The notes under the pieces were generated by a model, which was given only the letters and a program-made list of their open reading frames with translations, was not told the origin of the DNA and ran no database searches. Positions 12,201-24,145 of a DNA stretch of 64,000 nt are shown here, one piece after another. Numbering within the stretch: position 1 is the first letter of the stretch; every line of letters begins with the position of its first letter. The translations under genes and the position numbers were made by a program. Source of the DNA: Micropterus salmoides (lineage: Eukaryota > Chordata > Actinopteri > Centrarchiformes > Centrarchidae); NCBI RefSeq assembly GCF_014851395.1, contig NW_024040485.1:2495385-2559384 (forward strand), given 5' to 3'.

Positions 12201-15200
12201 ACTAAACATTGCATGCTATGCACTCAAAACTTTGCAAAAAACAAATTGTTTAGTATGATAATAAGCTAACACATTAGCATGTTTGCAACTGTTTGTACTT
12301 GGTGGACTTTGACTATAGCTACACACAGTATATTATTCTACCTTTATAATAAAGCTGCATTAGATAGTTTAATCTTGGTGTGTACTCACATAGTCCTGAA
12401 CACACACACAGACACACACAATGACTGTTTTTCTTAAAGTAGCACTGTTTAATTAGCAGTATTATGACTCGAGGCCCTGATGATGAAGTTATAAAAAATG
12501 TATTTACTCTATAATAAGCTGCCCGTGCTATTATCAGCTCTCCAGTCAGAAAAAAAAACAAAAGTGGAAAATAACTATAGAACAACTTTGAATGAATAGG
12601 TCCACTTCATCACCTTTAATCAGTGTTAACTGAGTTGACGAAGAAACTCAGTTGGTACAGAGACCAAAGAAGAAGTGTTCATGCCAACAGAAATGAAAGG
12701 CAATGATTTAGCTGATTTATTCGACTTTTATTATCTTACCTACTTAGACACTACTGGTTACAACAGCGGTTTCTAACGATGATTTGGACACTATGCTATT
12801 TTGGCAGCCGGGCTTCCTATTCCCAGTCTGTCACTGAAATATCTCAACATTAGAAATATGTTGGTGATTCCCTGACCTCACCTGTAGAACCACCATGAGG
12901 CTTTTCAGGAAATTTGATTTACACGTTCATGTCCTCAGGATAATTGTAATGCACTTGGTGATTCCTTTTCATCTAGTGCATCAGCGGGTCAAAATGTAAA
13001 TGTTTTCATTACTTGACCAAAAAAAAATCACCTACAATAATATATATATATACTGAGGTCTGTTTATTTAGGTCCGTGTAAATTAGCTGATAACAGATTT
13101 GATTTGATGAAAAAGATTTGTACTCTTCCATCAAACTCAATGGTACTGTAAGTAATTTACATTGTACTTTTCAGGCTCTTGGCTGATAATCAGTAAACAC
13201 GACTTTTATTGAGTGCAACAGTAGAATAAGCTGCAATTCACTTAAATGTTACAAATAATCAATAGTAAGGCGCCTGAAGGTCTGAGCCATAATGGCCTGA
13301 CAATTTACCCCATGTCTGTCACAACCGAGTGATATAAAGTACAAAGAGTGAAGAGAAAGAAATGAATGCAATAAGAGACAGAGGAAAAACAAACAAATGC
13401 CTGATAAGTCTCGGTTGACATTAAGCATTTAAGTTTTGGGTGGACACAGCACTTTCCAAAATGTTTTGATTTACTTTTTTGACTATAATTTGAAAGCGGT
13501 TTCAGTTTGCTTGAGTTAATGCGCAGAATGAAGAGCGACACAATGCGGTTAACTTGGTGCTACGGACTTTATCTGAATGTTAGTGATATACATTTACTTA
13601 CCTGATATCCTCATCATCCTCTCTGATATTTCCTCCCATGCTTTTTTAATCCAGTCCCAATAGGATCAGGGAGTAGAGTTAAAAAACTCTGAAATAACTT
13701 GGAGATGCACAAAACGAACATAACAAATCCCATGTGTGGAGGACGTTGTGGTGTTTAGGGTCAAAGTTCAATTCATGTGAGGCAGTAAGATTGTATAAAA
13801 TTTTGTATAAAATTATTCGTAAAAGTTTATGGCGTCCTATAGACGGGTTTCTGTCCAACGTCATCACTGAGATGCGCGCGCAACTAGGGGGTAGAAAGCA
13901 GCACTCTGTCTTCGCGGCACATCAGTTTATACAGCATATCTAGCTGCAGTGTTGGGCAAATTACTCAGAAATTGAAATTACTTACTTTTTACTTATTACT
14001 CATTTAAAAAGTATTAATATTACTTTATTTAGTACTGGGTATTAAAAGTAAATAGTCACGTTACTCGTTCTGTTACTTTCAAACGCTGCAGCCCATCCTT
14101 AAAAATGACGGGAAACCTGTTCAGCAGCGCATTTTTGAAATGAATCCACTTCAGGAGTCACTGCAGCCTCTCAGACCAGAGGATGCTGTATCATATAAGC
14201 TTTGGATATAGGCTATTTACAATTAATAAAAAACAAAGCAGGTCCCTCCCGACATTTTTACTGATTGCGTATTCATAACAGCATAATTTTTACGAAGTAT
14301 ATAACATTTTTTAACGCCACTGAGATAAAAAAAAAAATCAAGCAAGCGTCTCGACTTTTGAACTAACATTACTGTTTTGCACATGTGTTTATCAGAGAAG
14401 TATTAGGTGCTTTTACAAAACACAAAACGTTGCTTAACGCCACTCTGTCCTGCCGAGTGGATGCTTCACTGGCAGTAACGTTAGCAGCTGGAGTTTTTTT
14501 TCACGTTTCTTAGCAGATGCTTCAATACAATATTGTTTGCAGTTGAAAGCTTTTTCCTGGTCTCACAATGTTTACGGAAGACCATGTTCTTTGCATCTCT
14601 GAGTGTGACACAGCTATGTTAGGCCTAATGACAGTACTAACAGCTGTGAAAAGAACGCCTCTCTCCCTCGTTATTCCTTTAGCTTTTTGGCTAGCAGCTG
14701 ACTTAAACATTACATCCGGTGTCGCTGACCTGCAGCACGATCGTGCATGTTCTATTAATATACGAAATGAAACACAAACAAAACTGATTCATCTCTGAAA
14801 TGGCAGAGGCGCGCATCCGGTAGTATTTGTATACAGGAAACCTGTTTATAGGGCTGTGCAATATGACTAAAATCTCATATACCGATATAGATCATTTAAT
14901 ACCCTAATAACGATACATATCCAAATATAGAACATTTTTTGTAAATTTCTCTGCATCATGGTGGGTATGTGATTCTGGAGAAATCCAACACCATTACAAA
15001 TACCATGATATAGAGTGAACAACAAAACAAGAAGTAATGTTACTAATTTTAGCTAGGCTGTAGGTTTGCAAACTGGCGTTACTTGCTGCTGCAAAGCTAA
15101 CATGAGAGGAGGAGCCGGTCCCAGAGCAGCACAGCAGCGCCAGATACTGGAGATACTCAGCTCTCCTGGTGCTATAGCTAACGTCACAACAACAGGATGA

Positions 15201-18200
15201 CTTGGTGAACTAGAAAGTATTATTGCTTATAAAAACATAAAGACAAAGCAAAAATACATCTAAGTGCACATCCAAGGAGAGGACAGCTGTCTGTGACGCT
15301 ACCTCAGTGTCCTGTAAGGGACGAAAAGCTTATTCACTGTGATTTAGAGTTCCCAGAACTGTACAAACACCACATTAAAATCATAGCTTGAACTTGGCAT
15401 ATAAACTGGCTCATTCCAGTTTAATTTGTTTAGCCTAGTTGTTAGACTGACACAGCAGCCCTTCATCCTTCAAATTGAATTATTTCATGGTGTTTCTGTT
15501 TTAATTGATGGTAATTTAGACTTGTAGTGTGTTGTCTGTGATTGCTGTTGCTAATTAATTCTCGTGAGAGCCTTCCCAGAAACCAATGACGCTTTGATTG
15601 ATGGGATTTCAAACAGATTGTGAGGAAACAATGAAAATCAACACCTCACTTTCTGAGTTTTATGTAACATTTCTTTATGACAATGAACCGTTGAAATGAA
15701 AAGCTTCCCAGTAACTGTATATCAGAATCAGTCATATAAAATAATATATACCTAAAACACCTTTTTATAGTCTTGAGTCAAAGTGACAAGATGTAAATAA
15801 GTTGGACTGCAGCAACAGTAACCAACTGCTGCTTGCAAATTTGATCAGGGAGCAAGCCTCTTAATGCTGCCATTAACAATTAATTACATAATATTACTGT
15901 GGCTGCTTGACATCTGTAGGGCCTCTTCAAGAACTGAGCTGTATTTAATAATTTTTTCTCTCCCTCACTTTCCTCCAATTTGTTTCATTGGTTTTCTTTT
16001 TCCCTCAGAGCTCTTTCAGTTAATGTGTTTAAAGCTCAGTGTCTTTTCCTCTTCATTTTCCTCTTTTCTCCTTCCTGAAAGCAGTCCTTGTGCTAACCTC
16101 ACATTTACATGACCCTCTCATTAGTGCTCTCTTTGACTTTTCAATGACCTTGGGTCAGCAGGTAATGCCAACACAGTAGGGCTGGACCCGAATATTCGAC
16201 CGTTGGGTACACATTCGATTTCAAATTTCCATCCATCCATCATCAACCGCTTATCCTGCTTACATGGTTGCGGGGGGCTGGACCCAATCCCAGCTGACAT
16301 CGGGCGTGGACAGGTCGCCAGTCAGTTAAATTTCCTACATTTTAAAATTAATCAGTAAACTGTAGGTTGTAAAAAAACAGCAACACAATGAACGTATTTA
16401 AAAAAGCCTAATTATATTAGGCCGACTGTAGAAGAAGAGCATTTTGTCGCTATAATTAAAACTGAAAGTTCTGCTACTGAAAATAGGCCTACGCTCATCC
16501 CGTGCGCTCTCCGCCTGGACCCCCGCCCGCCTAAACTATTACCGGATTCTGCTATTTTCACTCTGCCTCGCTCTTCCGCTGCTCAATATCCGATCCTTTA
16601 AACCTGCAATAAATATTCCTCCCTTTCTTAGTCCTGCACCTGGGTCTGCTAGCCTTGCCATAACAAAGGGGCGATGCTTCGATTATTCGCTCTTAATTAC
16701 TATTGAAGCGTTGAAGCTCAAAAAATAACATTCGGGCCAGCTCTAGTGTCCAGTGGGTATATCAGAGCTTTTTAGATGAAAACAGCTGCCTGCTGCTGGA
16801 AACACTGAGACTGAAGGAAAACTCTAAATGAGCTGAAAGAGGCTTAACATCTCTGTAGAGCTGCTTTTGTGTCATTTATACATACATTCTTTGGCTTTTG
16901 AAATCCTCACCATCACTTTGGTCTCTAGGAACTTGTGAAGGGCAGTATTTTCATTTATTCATTTAGCTGAGGCTTTTATCCAGAGTGACTAAAAATTGCT
17001 ATGTATGTAGGAGGTCGCACGCCCCTGGAGCAACTAGGGGTTAAGTGTTTTGCTCGGGGACACAATGGTGTTTCACAGTGGATTCGATCCCAGGTCTTAT
17101 CCATTGCTCCATCACCCCCCAGTAGTCCATAGTTTTAACATTTTTTAGCCAACATAATTCAATTGAATTGATTGATCTAGTGTTAAGGCAACTGTGCTGC
17201 AGTCAGGTGTGTTTCCACAGTCAGACAATCCCACAATCCTTTTACCCAGTGACACCTCCTGTCCTCTCTGACACCACGTCAGCACTCGTCTCAGGTCTGA
17301 CACCTGACACAGGAGCTCTGCAGAGCACGCGCACACACCTACCTTCAGCTTCCAATAACCGATATTAAAGAGGTCTGTTGGACTTATTGTGTCACCCTCA
17401 CACTCTCAGTCTGATACTGTAAATGAGTGTTTGTGTTAGGCAGCATCTTCCCAGCGTCCCCTCCAGCTCCAACCACTGACTCGCTGGCACCATGCGCCCC
17501 CTGCAGGTCAGCGCCACATCTGCTGGTGCAGTGACAGACAAAGAAACTGCCACGACTTCTGTTGCGGTTGTTCCTTTGTAAACCCAGCGAGTGGACATAT
17601 TAGAATGACTGAGAAAGACAGAGTGCTCTTTAATTTTTCTCTCGATTAAACAGCCGCCCTGCTTCTCATCTGTCTGTCTGCGTGTCTGTGGGTAAAGCCA
17701 GTTCTCCCCCTGCAGAGCTCCAGCAGGAAGGAGGAGGAGGAAGAGGGAGTCTTTAGACTATAAATAGCAAGGATTGGGGTTAACAGGGTGGGGTGTTTTG
17801 GGGGTATGGATTGACGTCATGTTGGTGAACTGTTCTCATACAACCAGCTTCCAGTCCTTGTTATCGATGTCCTCTGCTCTTTCCTTTCTTTCCCTTCTTC
17901 CTGCCTTTCTCTACTTCTTTCCATTCTTTTTTTTCCTGCTATCCTTCTTCCTTTCTCTGCCTTTCATTCACTAACATTAGTGTCAATCCTGACAGACTGT
18001 TTAAAATGGCTGATGTGACAGTATGTTAAAACTGAATCATCCTCGAATGCTTTATCATATATAATGCATGGCTGGGTATCATTTCACATGTTTCAGGAGA
18101 TCCTCTTACTGTAAGAAGGTGGGTGAATAAGTCAATCTCCTGCCTGCCTTTGTGTGTTTGCGCAGACATAAATAGCGGATGGATGTAATAGATGAGTTTA

Positions 18201-21200
18201 CCTTGAGGCTGCAGGTTGGCTCCCACAGAGATGAGTAAATCTGTCGTCATCCACCTGCCGCTTATATCATCATGTCTTCTTCAACACCCACATGATGTTT
18301 TATAAAACCTTTGGCCTCATGTAGATCTCACCTCTGTGGCTTCAGCTCAAAGTTAAAGTTTAAGTATATGAGTTTACTCTTTATATTTTCAAAGGTCATT
18401 GTTGGGATGTCTCTTTGGTTTTTTCTTCATGTTTTAATTTTTTGTTTATCTGCTCCTCCTCTGCATTTTCTAATTATATTATATATATATATATAAAAAT
18501 ATTTTATTTTTTATATTATATTTTTATCCAAGAGTCTGCTGCAGGCAGTGCAACATGATTATGGTTTAAAGGATATTTATGATTATTTTGCTCAATACTG
18601 CATGCTATATCCTTATGGATCGAAGATTTATTTGTTATAAAAACTCAAACCCTGACATCTGACAGCTCTACACCTGATGGTGAAAAATATGGATATTGCG
18701 GATATACTGTAATTATATTGGTTTATATGTCGGCTGAAAAATGAAAGATAGGTTTAAGTTCATTCAGGAACATAGTTGTTTGTCGTTTGGCTCTCTGATT
18801 GGGTCTTGTAAGTCATGCAATGTAGAAACACGATGCTGCTATTTGTAGCATGCAAATAACACTTGTAGTCTACACTTGTACTGTGTATGTTGCCGTATTT
18901 ACTTTGTCACGACTCCCAGTCTGTTTTCCGCCTAACTCCCGTGTTACATTCATTAACATTCCCAGCTTGTAATTGGTCCATGTAAAATAAAATCTGGTGT
19001 GGTTCTTTGTCTGTAGTACGTGAACGGCCACTAGATGTGCGTTTTCAATCTTCAATGTAGACTGAGATCAGCTCTAAATGCTGGTGTGAACGGAGATCAT
19101 ATATGTTTTAATTCTCCGTTTGTAAACTAAAACGGAGTAGTGTGGATAGGTCCTGAGATACTGTGCAGAACACACTCCCAGGCCTCTGGCAGAGGACCTG
19201 AGCTTGAGGATGACACATACCACCCTACAAAGTGTTGAGAATGGGATTTTTTTTTTTTGGTCTAAGTAAATATTGTAGTCTTTTTAACATCATAACCGGG
19301 ACTCAGCACAGACCAAGGTCCTTTAAATTAAATGATAAAACAGGTTTTGTACAGACTGTGTTGTGATATTGGGCTATATAAATATAATTTAATTGATTTG
19401 CCATTGCCTTCCAAAAGGAATCATGGTTAAAAGAAACCAGCATTGACTGTTGGTAGGAAACAGGAATCAAAAAGTGGACTCATGCAGCCATTCACTCCGT
19501 CCTTGTCAGGAACGTAAATGTCTCACATTTGATGAGGAGTGCAGGAGTGTCTGTCAGTATATGAAGTGCTTTGACATCATTTGTAAGACATGATGTCAAC
19601 TGGACAACATATTCCTCAGTCTCATTCCTTTGAAATGCAACAGACATAAATGTGGTGAAGTCAGACACTGCGGTATTGTCTGTCAGCTCTGAACAATAAC
19701 AATACTGTTTCTGTCCTTGTCTGTCTCTCCACACTTTAATGCCACTGTTGATTGGGTGAGAAAATTAATAATTTACTATTTTTCTTCTGTCTTCAGTCAC
19801 CTGGACAACCACCACCTGTGGGACCCCAATGAGTTTGCTGTTTCCTGCTTCAGAATCACCATGTACTCCATCCAGGTACATTACACACACGTTACACCTG
19901 AATTAAATAGAATTTAAAGTACTACATCAGCATTACTTTAAAGGTATGTTATGCAACTTTTTACATCGGAGCACTAGGTTAGCCCTGCCCTCGTATTTCT
20001 GGCTCTCGCTCAAGTACCTGTCAGTCATCTTGACGAGCTGTCATCCCACCCCAGACTTGAAGTCTGCAGCGTCCCTGAAGCTTCCACAGTGTTACAAGTT
20101 GCCTCCTGCTTGTAACAAAGAGAGGAAGCTTACGCAAACATAAGCTTAATGGTTTTATTGTAACAACTAAACATAAACTTCAAGGCAGGAGTGTCATGAG
20201 TATAAAATGTAGTGAGTGCAAAAGGAAAAGCTACATAATAGGTAAAAAATGAAGAGCTGGCGTGTCCCAGGGGTGGTGCATAGTGCCGTGGGAAACAAAA
20301 GAGAGAGGGGGCAGAGTTGGCTGAACAGGTGAGCCACATCTCCTGACGACCCTGTTGACGCCAAACCAGCACAACACAACAGACAGCCACAGGGTCGTCA
20401 CAACAGGCAGATGGAGAACACAGCTGATCACTGTGTTTCTGAGACCCACTCTCCTTTTTATTTTTCCTGTGCAACTACTTCTGCTGATGCGATTCTTGGG
20501 GTCCTTGTTTTGCTCTGAATTCTGCTTTTCAGAAGGTCTTTCATCCAGGCTGCATAGCGTCATAGTCCCACTGGCTCCCATTAAACCGACGGATCAATGC
20601 TGTTGTGCGCCAGTACATGTGTTCTGTTAGTGCGTGACAGGAGTTTGCAGAGTTTTGTCTCTCTGATCTGTCTGGGGGGGGGGTTGGTCTGTCTGCCAGT
20701 AGACGGGCATGGGCGTCTGTTTGATCTTGGTAACATAAAACAAACGCACCCTGGGTTTGTCCTACAGAGACACGGTTGAACATTCTGCTTTCAGGGGGAA
20801 ACGACCGAGTTTGGACCATTTTACAAGAAAAATCTAAAGCAGCTGCTGCAGATGATCTTTGCATTTCGAGGTCATCTGAAATATTAAAGTTAAACATCAG
20901 GATTTGTTCTTAAGGGTTGATTTCTAAAGCACGAATGCTCAAACGGTTGCAAAAGGTGAAATCCATCAAAGAAGGGGAGATGCAAAAAGTGATTTCTAGA
21001 TGTACTGCAGTCATGTCACTTTTAAAGGGGCTATATGTTGTTTTTCAATGAAATCACTTTAATAAATGAAATTCTTACTTTCTTTTTGTCAGTGAGCTGT
21101 AGCCGCACTTAGAAATGAAGGACACGCCTGTTATTCTGCTTTGAATGTGAAGGCATCTGGTCAGGATGTAGCCCTGTGCGCGCACCCGCATCTCTCTCTA

Positions 21201-24114
21201 CAGCAACAACACCACCACGGCTAAGGAAATGCAGTCTACTAACACCACAAAACAAGCGGCTCCCAGCAAAACACAGACTCCAACATAAACTCCACGTTAT
21301 GATAAAAGCAACACAAACGTTTTATGTGCTGAAGCCCATCAGGCCAAACATGATCAGATAACGCCGGTGAAAACAGTCATCATCAGAAAGGGTGGAGTCG
21401 CGGAGAGTCACGTTAGCTCGCCGGCTAACTCTGAGCAGTTACTAACGTTATCTGGTGAGAAAACTTTTAACAGAATAATCACAATATTGGCCAAATAAGT
21501 GTTTGCAGTTTATAACGTAACCACGCATGACATGATTATAAACAATAATAGAAGCCTGTTGTTGCCAATGGAATATGTGTTTGGTAGGCCTATGTCTAAT
21601 ATCCTTGTTTATATTTGAAAAACAGACTGTAGCCTATAATTAACATGACTTACTGCTGAGTTATATATAAAATCTCTTTTGCAATTATCTTTATGACTCT
21701 ACATTATTTAACTTGCTGTGTACCGACCAATCCAGTCCTTCTTACCTGTTGAAATAACTTTAATGACCAATACAACCCATGTAATGCAGAGAGTGATTGC
21801 AGCCTCTACTTATTGACAGAAAGGTAGATTCTGCCTCAAAATGACTTGATTTCATTCAGACGAGTTATATTTGACAGATTATACCTCACCTAGAACTTTT
21901 TACCTCTTAAAATACCTTTAATTGGCCAAAACAACACATAAAATGCAGTATTGAACTTGCCAGACAGTGATTGCAGCCTCTACTTATTGACTGAAAGGTT
22001 ATTTCTGCCCAGAAATGACTTGATTATATTCATGAGGGTTATATTTGACAGATTATAAAACCGCAATTATCCCCCTTTTTTATGTCTTATATAATAACAT
22101 ATTTTTTATGACATACTGACCACCAAACCAAAAATATCCCCAGTTTTCATTTTAGAAATCTGATCACCTTATATAATATTTTGCGTTATAGCTTTCCACT
22201 TTACTTCACCAGCTAACCCGATCCACATTTCTATCCTGTGTACCACCGTTATTATGTCAAAGTGTCGATTTAGCCTGCGAGAAAGGATGTCCAAATGTGG
22301 AGCGATTAGTTTATATTAGCCTTGATGCAAGACAGGAGCAGCCAGCTAACGTACTTAAGCACGGATCCACCGCTATTTGCTTTGTTACGTTCAATGTAGA
22401 TTGAATTTAGAGCTCACTAACCGTTTCATTATCATCTAAAACATTTAGCTGTGCTGAAACTACATATTGGCCCTTAAAAAAAAATAAAAATCCAAAAAAA
22501 CCCTGAAATATAACAGGAAATATGGCTTTTTTTCTGCTAAGAGAAGCACCCACTGGATTCTGCTTGCCATAGTATGTTCACTTTTCAAAGATTTCACCCA
22601 TTCACATTCACCATCCCCCAATCTCTTTTGAAGTACTGTACACTGACACCAATTCCACCAAGAAGTCACTGGAGTTGTTAATTGATCTGACAGTGAGCAT
22701 TTGTTACTATGTCTAGAAGATTGCAAACCAAGTTGCTGCTTGGCCCCGTTCAGGGTGAAAAATTCTTTGCGTAAAGATTTTCTGAAATACTTGCAAGTAA
22801 AAACTTCAACACAGCTCTTGTAAAACATAACATCTTACAGGACTTTTTGGGAACTATTCTTATATCTTATCTTATTCTGTCATGCGGAAGAAGTTTCTTG
22901 TCTGTGTGCTAAATACATGTAGATGGATTCAGCATTTAGCATATAGACTGGAAAAGGGAAAACGCCTAGCCTGGCTCTGTTCAAAGGTAACAAAATCCAC
23001 CTGCCAGCACCTCTAAAGTTCACTGACACTTTATGTCTTTGTTTAACAGCTGCAAAAACATTCAAGGAGTTTACCTGTTTAAAGTCCATTGACCAAAATG
23101 TTGTGACGGTATAAAGTTAGTAGAGGTGTGCGACAGGGTGCTGGATTTCTGGTTCCTTCTCAGTTTAAATATCTAGATAAAATAATACAATGTTTACTTT
23201 ACTTTACTCTATTGTTGTTCCAAATATGATTAGTGTTGATTCACCTTAAATCCTCTCTGTGTCTTTGTCATCATCCAGGCTCAGCACTCCCACCACGTCA
23301 TCCAGCAGGTTCTGAATCACCTCGACACAAACAACAAGAACACACCGCGGGTCAGAGCCGGCATCGTCCAGGTCCTCCTGGAGACGGTGGCCATCGCTGC
23401 CAAAGGCTCAGTGGGTGAGTTGCAGGACCATACTGGTTCCCACTGCCGGACCAGTTCCTCAGGAGATGATAGAAGAAAAGACTACATGTCATCTGTCACT
23501 TCATTCATTTGTTGACAGAAAATGAATCTCCAAAAATTCAGATAATCAATTGATTAAGTCCTGTTCAACCATTCAAGATGTGCTGCTTTTTTCTGTTTTA
23601 TATTAGTTTATTGAGCTTTCAGCACTATCAGGTTCGTTATAGGTTCATTAAGACAATTGCCATTAAGAACAGTGAACTATTTTGCTGGAACAATAAAACT
23701 CCAGTACTAAATAGACCACAAAATTTAAAATAGGCTAAGGTTTTGTCTATTCAACACGGCTCCCAGGGTCACAGGGAAACCCGTCCACCCTGATAAGGTG
23801 TTTTTACATTCCCACTGAGGTGGCTTAATATATTTAAAATTTAGTTTATTTAGATTACTTTGAGGAAAAAAATGAAACAACTTCGTTAATTTGATGTTTT
23901 TTATTGAATTCTTCCAACCTGTGTTTTACTGCCTCTGCCTGGGGGGAAAACAACTTTCCTTCTGGGTAGGAATGATCCAAGAGTCCAAAAGAAGTGATGT
24001 GTACGCCTTTGAAAGTGAAAGCCCGACTCTGCCCAATCTGTGGCTCGGTACAGTATGACAGTGTAGTTAGATTTGTGAAGTGAATATATAGAGCAGTTTC
24101 TACAGCCCCCCCCC

Positions 24115-24145
<31 letters not shown>

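Larger units (their letters stand above)
9266..19796 (+). other. efr3a intron between visible exons 1 and 2
   Basis: 10,531 bp bounded by GTGAGT and CTTCAG. Contents: a 21-bp inverted repeat pair (10896-11115), an unrecognised ORF (11175-11540), a zone rich in ATGCTAA words (11860-12290), hAT-like ends (13947, 14848, 16177-16745), a SINE/LINE-tail-like fragment (16951-17118), a CTCF-like motif (17491-17509), a pyrimidine tract (17871-17969) and an AT run near 18480. Nothing recognised in 9420-10800, 12300-13900 or 15250-16150. Confidence 0.85.
19876..23278 (+). other. efr3a intron between visible exons 2 and 3
   Basis: 3,403 bp. It has two TTAA-initiated MITE-like left ends (TTAAAGGTATGTTATG near 19937 and TTAAAGGGGCTATATG near 21026), a direct duplication spaced about 174 bp (21733-22058) and a dispersed repeat fragment at 22880-23090. 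Overlapping ORFs on both strands at 20130-20900 have no recognisable protein features. Confidence 0.85.

Noticed and set aside
20130..20900. Cluster of overlapping ORFs on both strands (up to 118 codons)
   Set aside because: Open frames on both strands with no motif or splice logic; better explained by low stop-codon density.
21684..22060. CRISPR-like repeat array
   Set aside because: Only two diverged units about 174 bp apart; this is a vertebrate tandem duplication.
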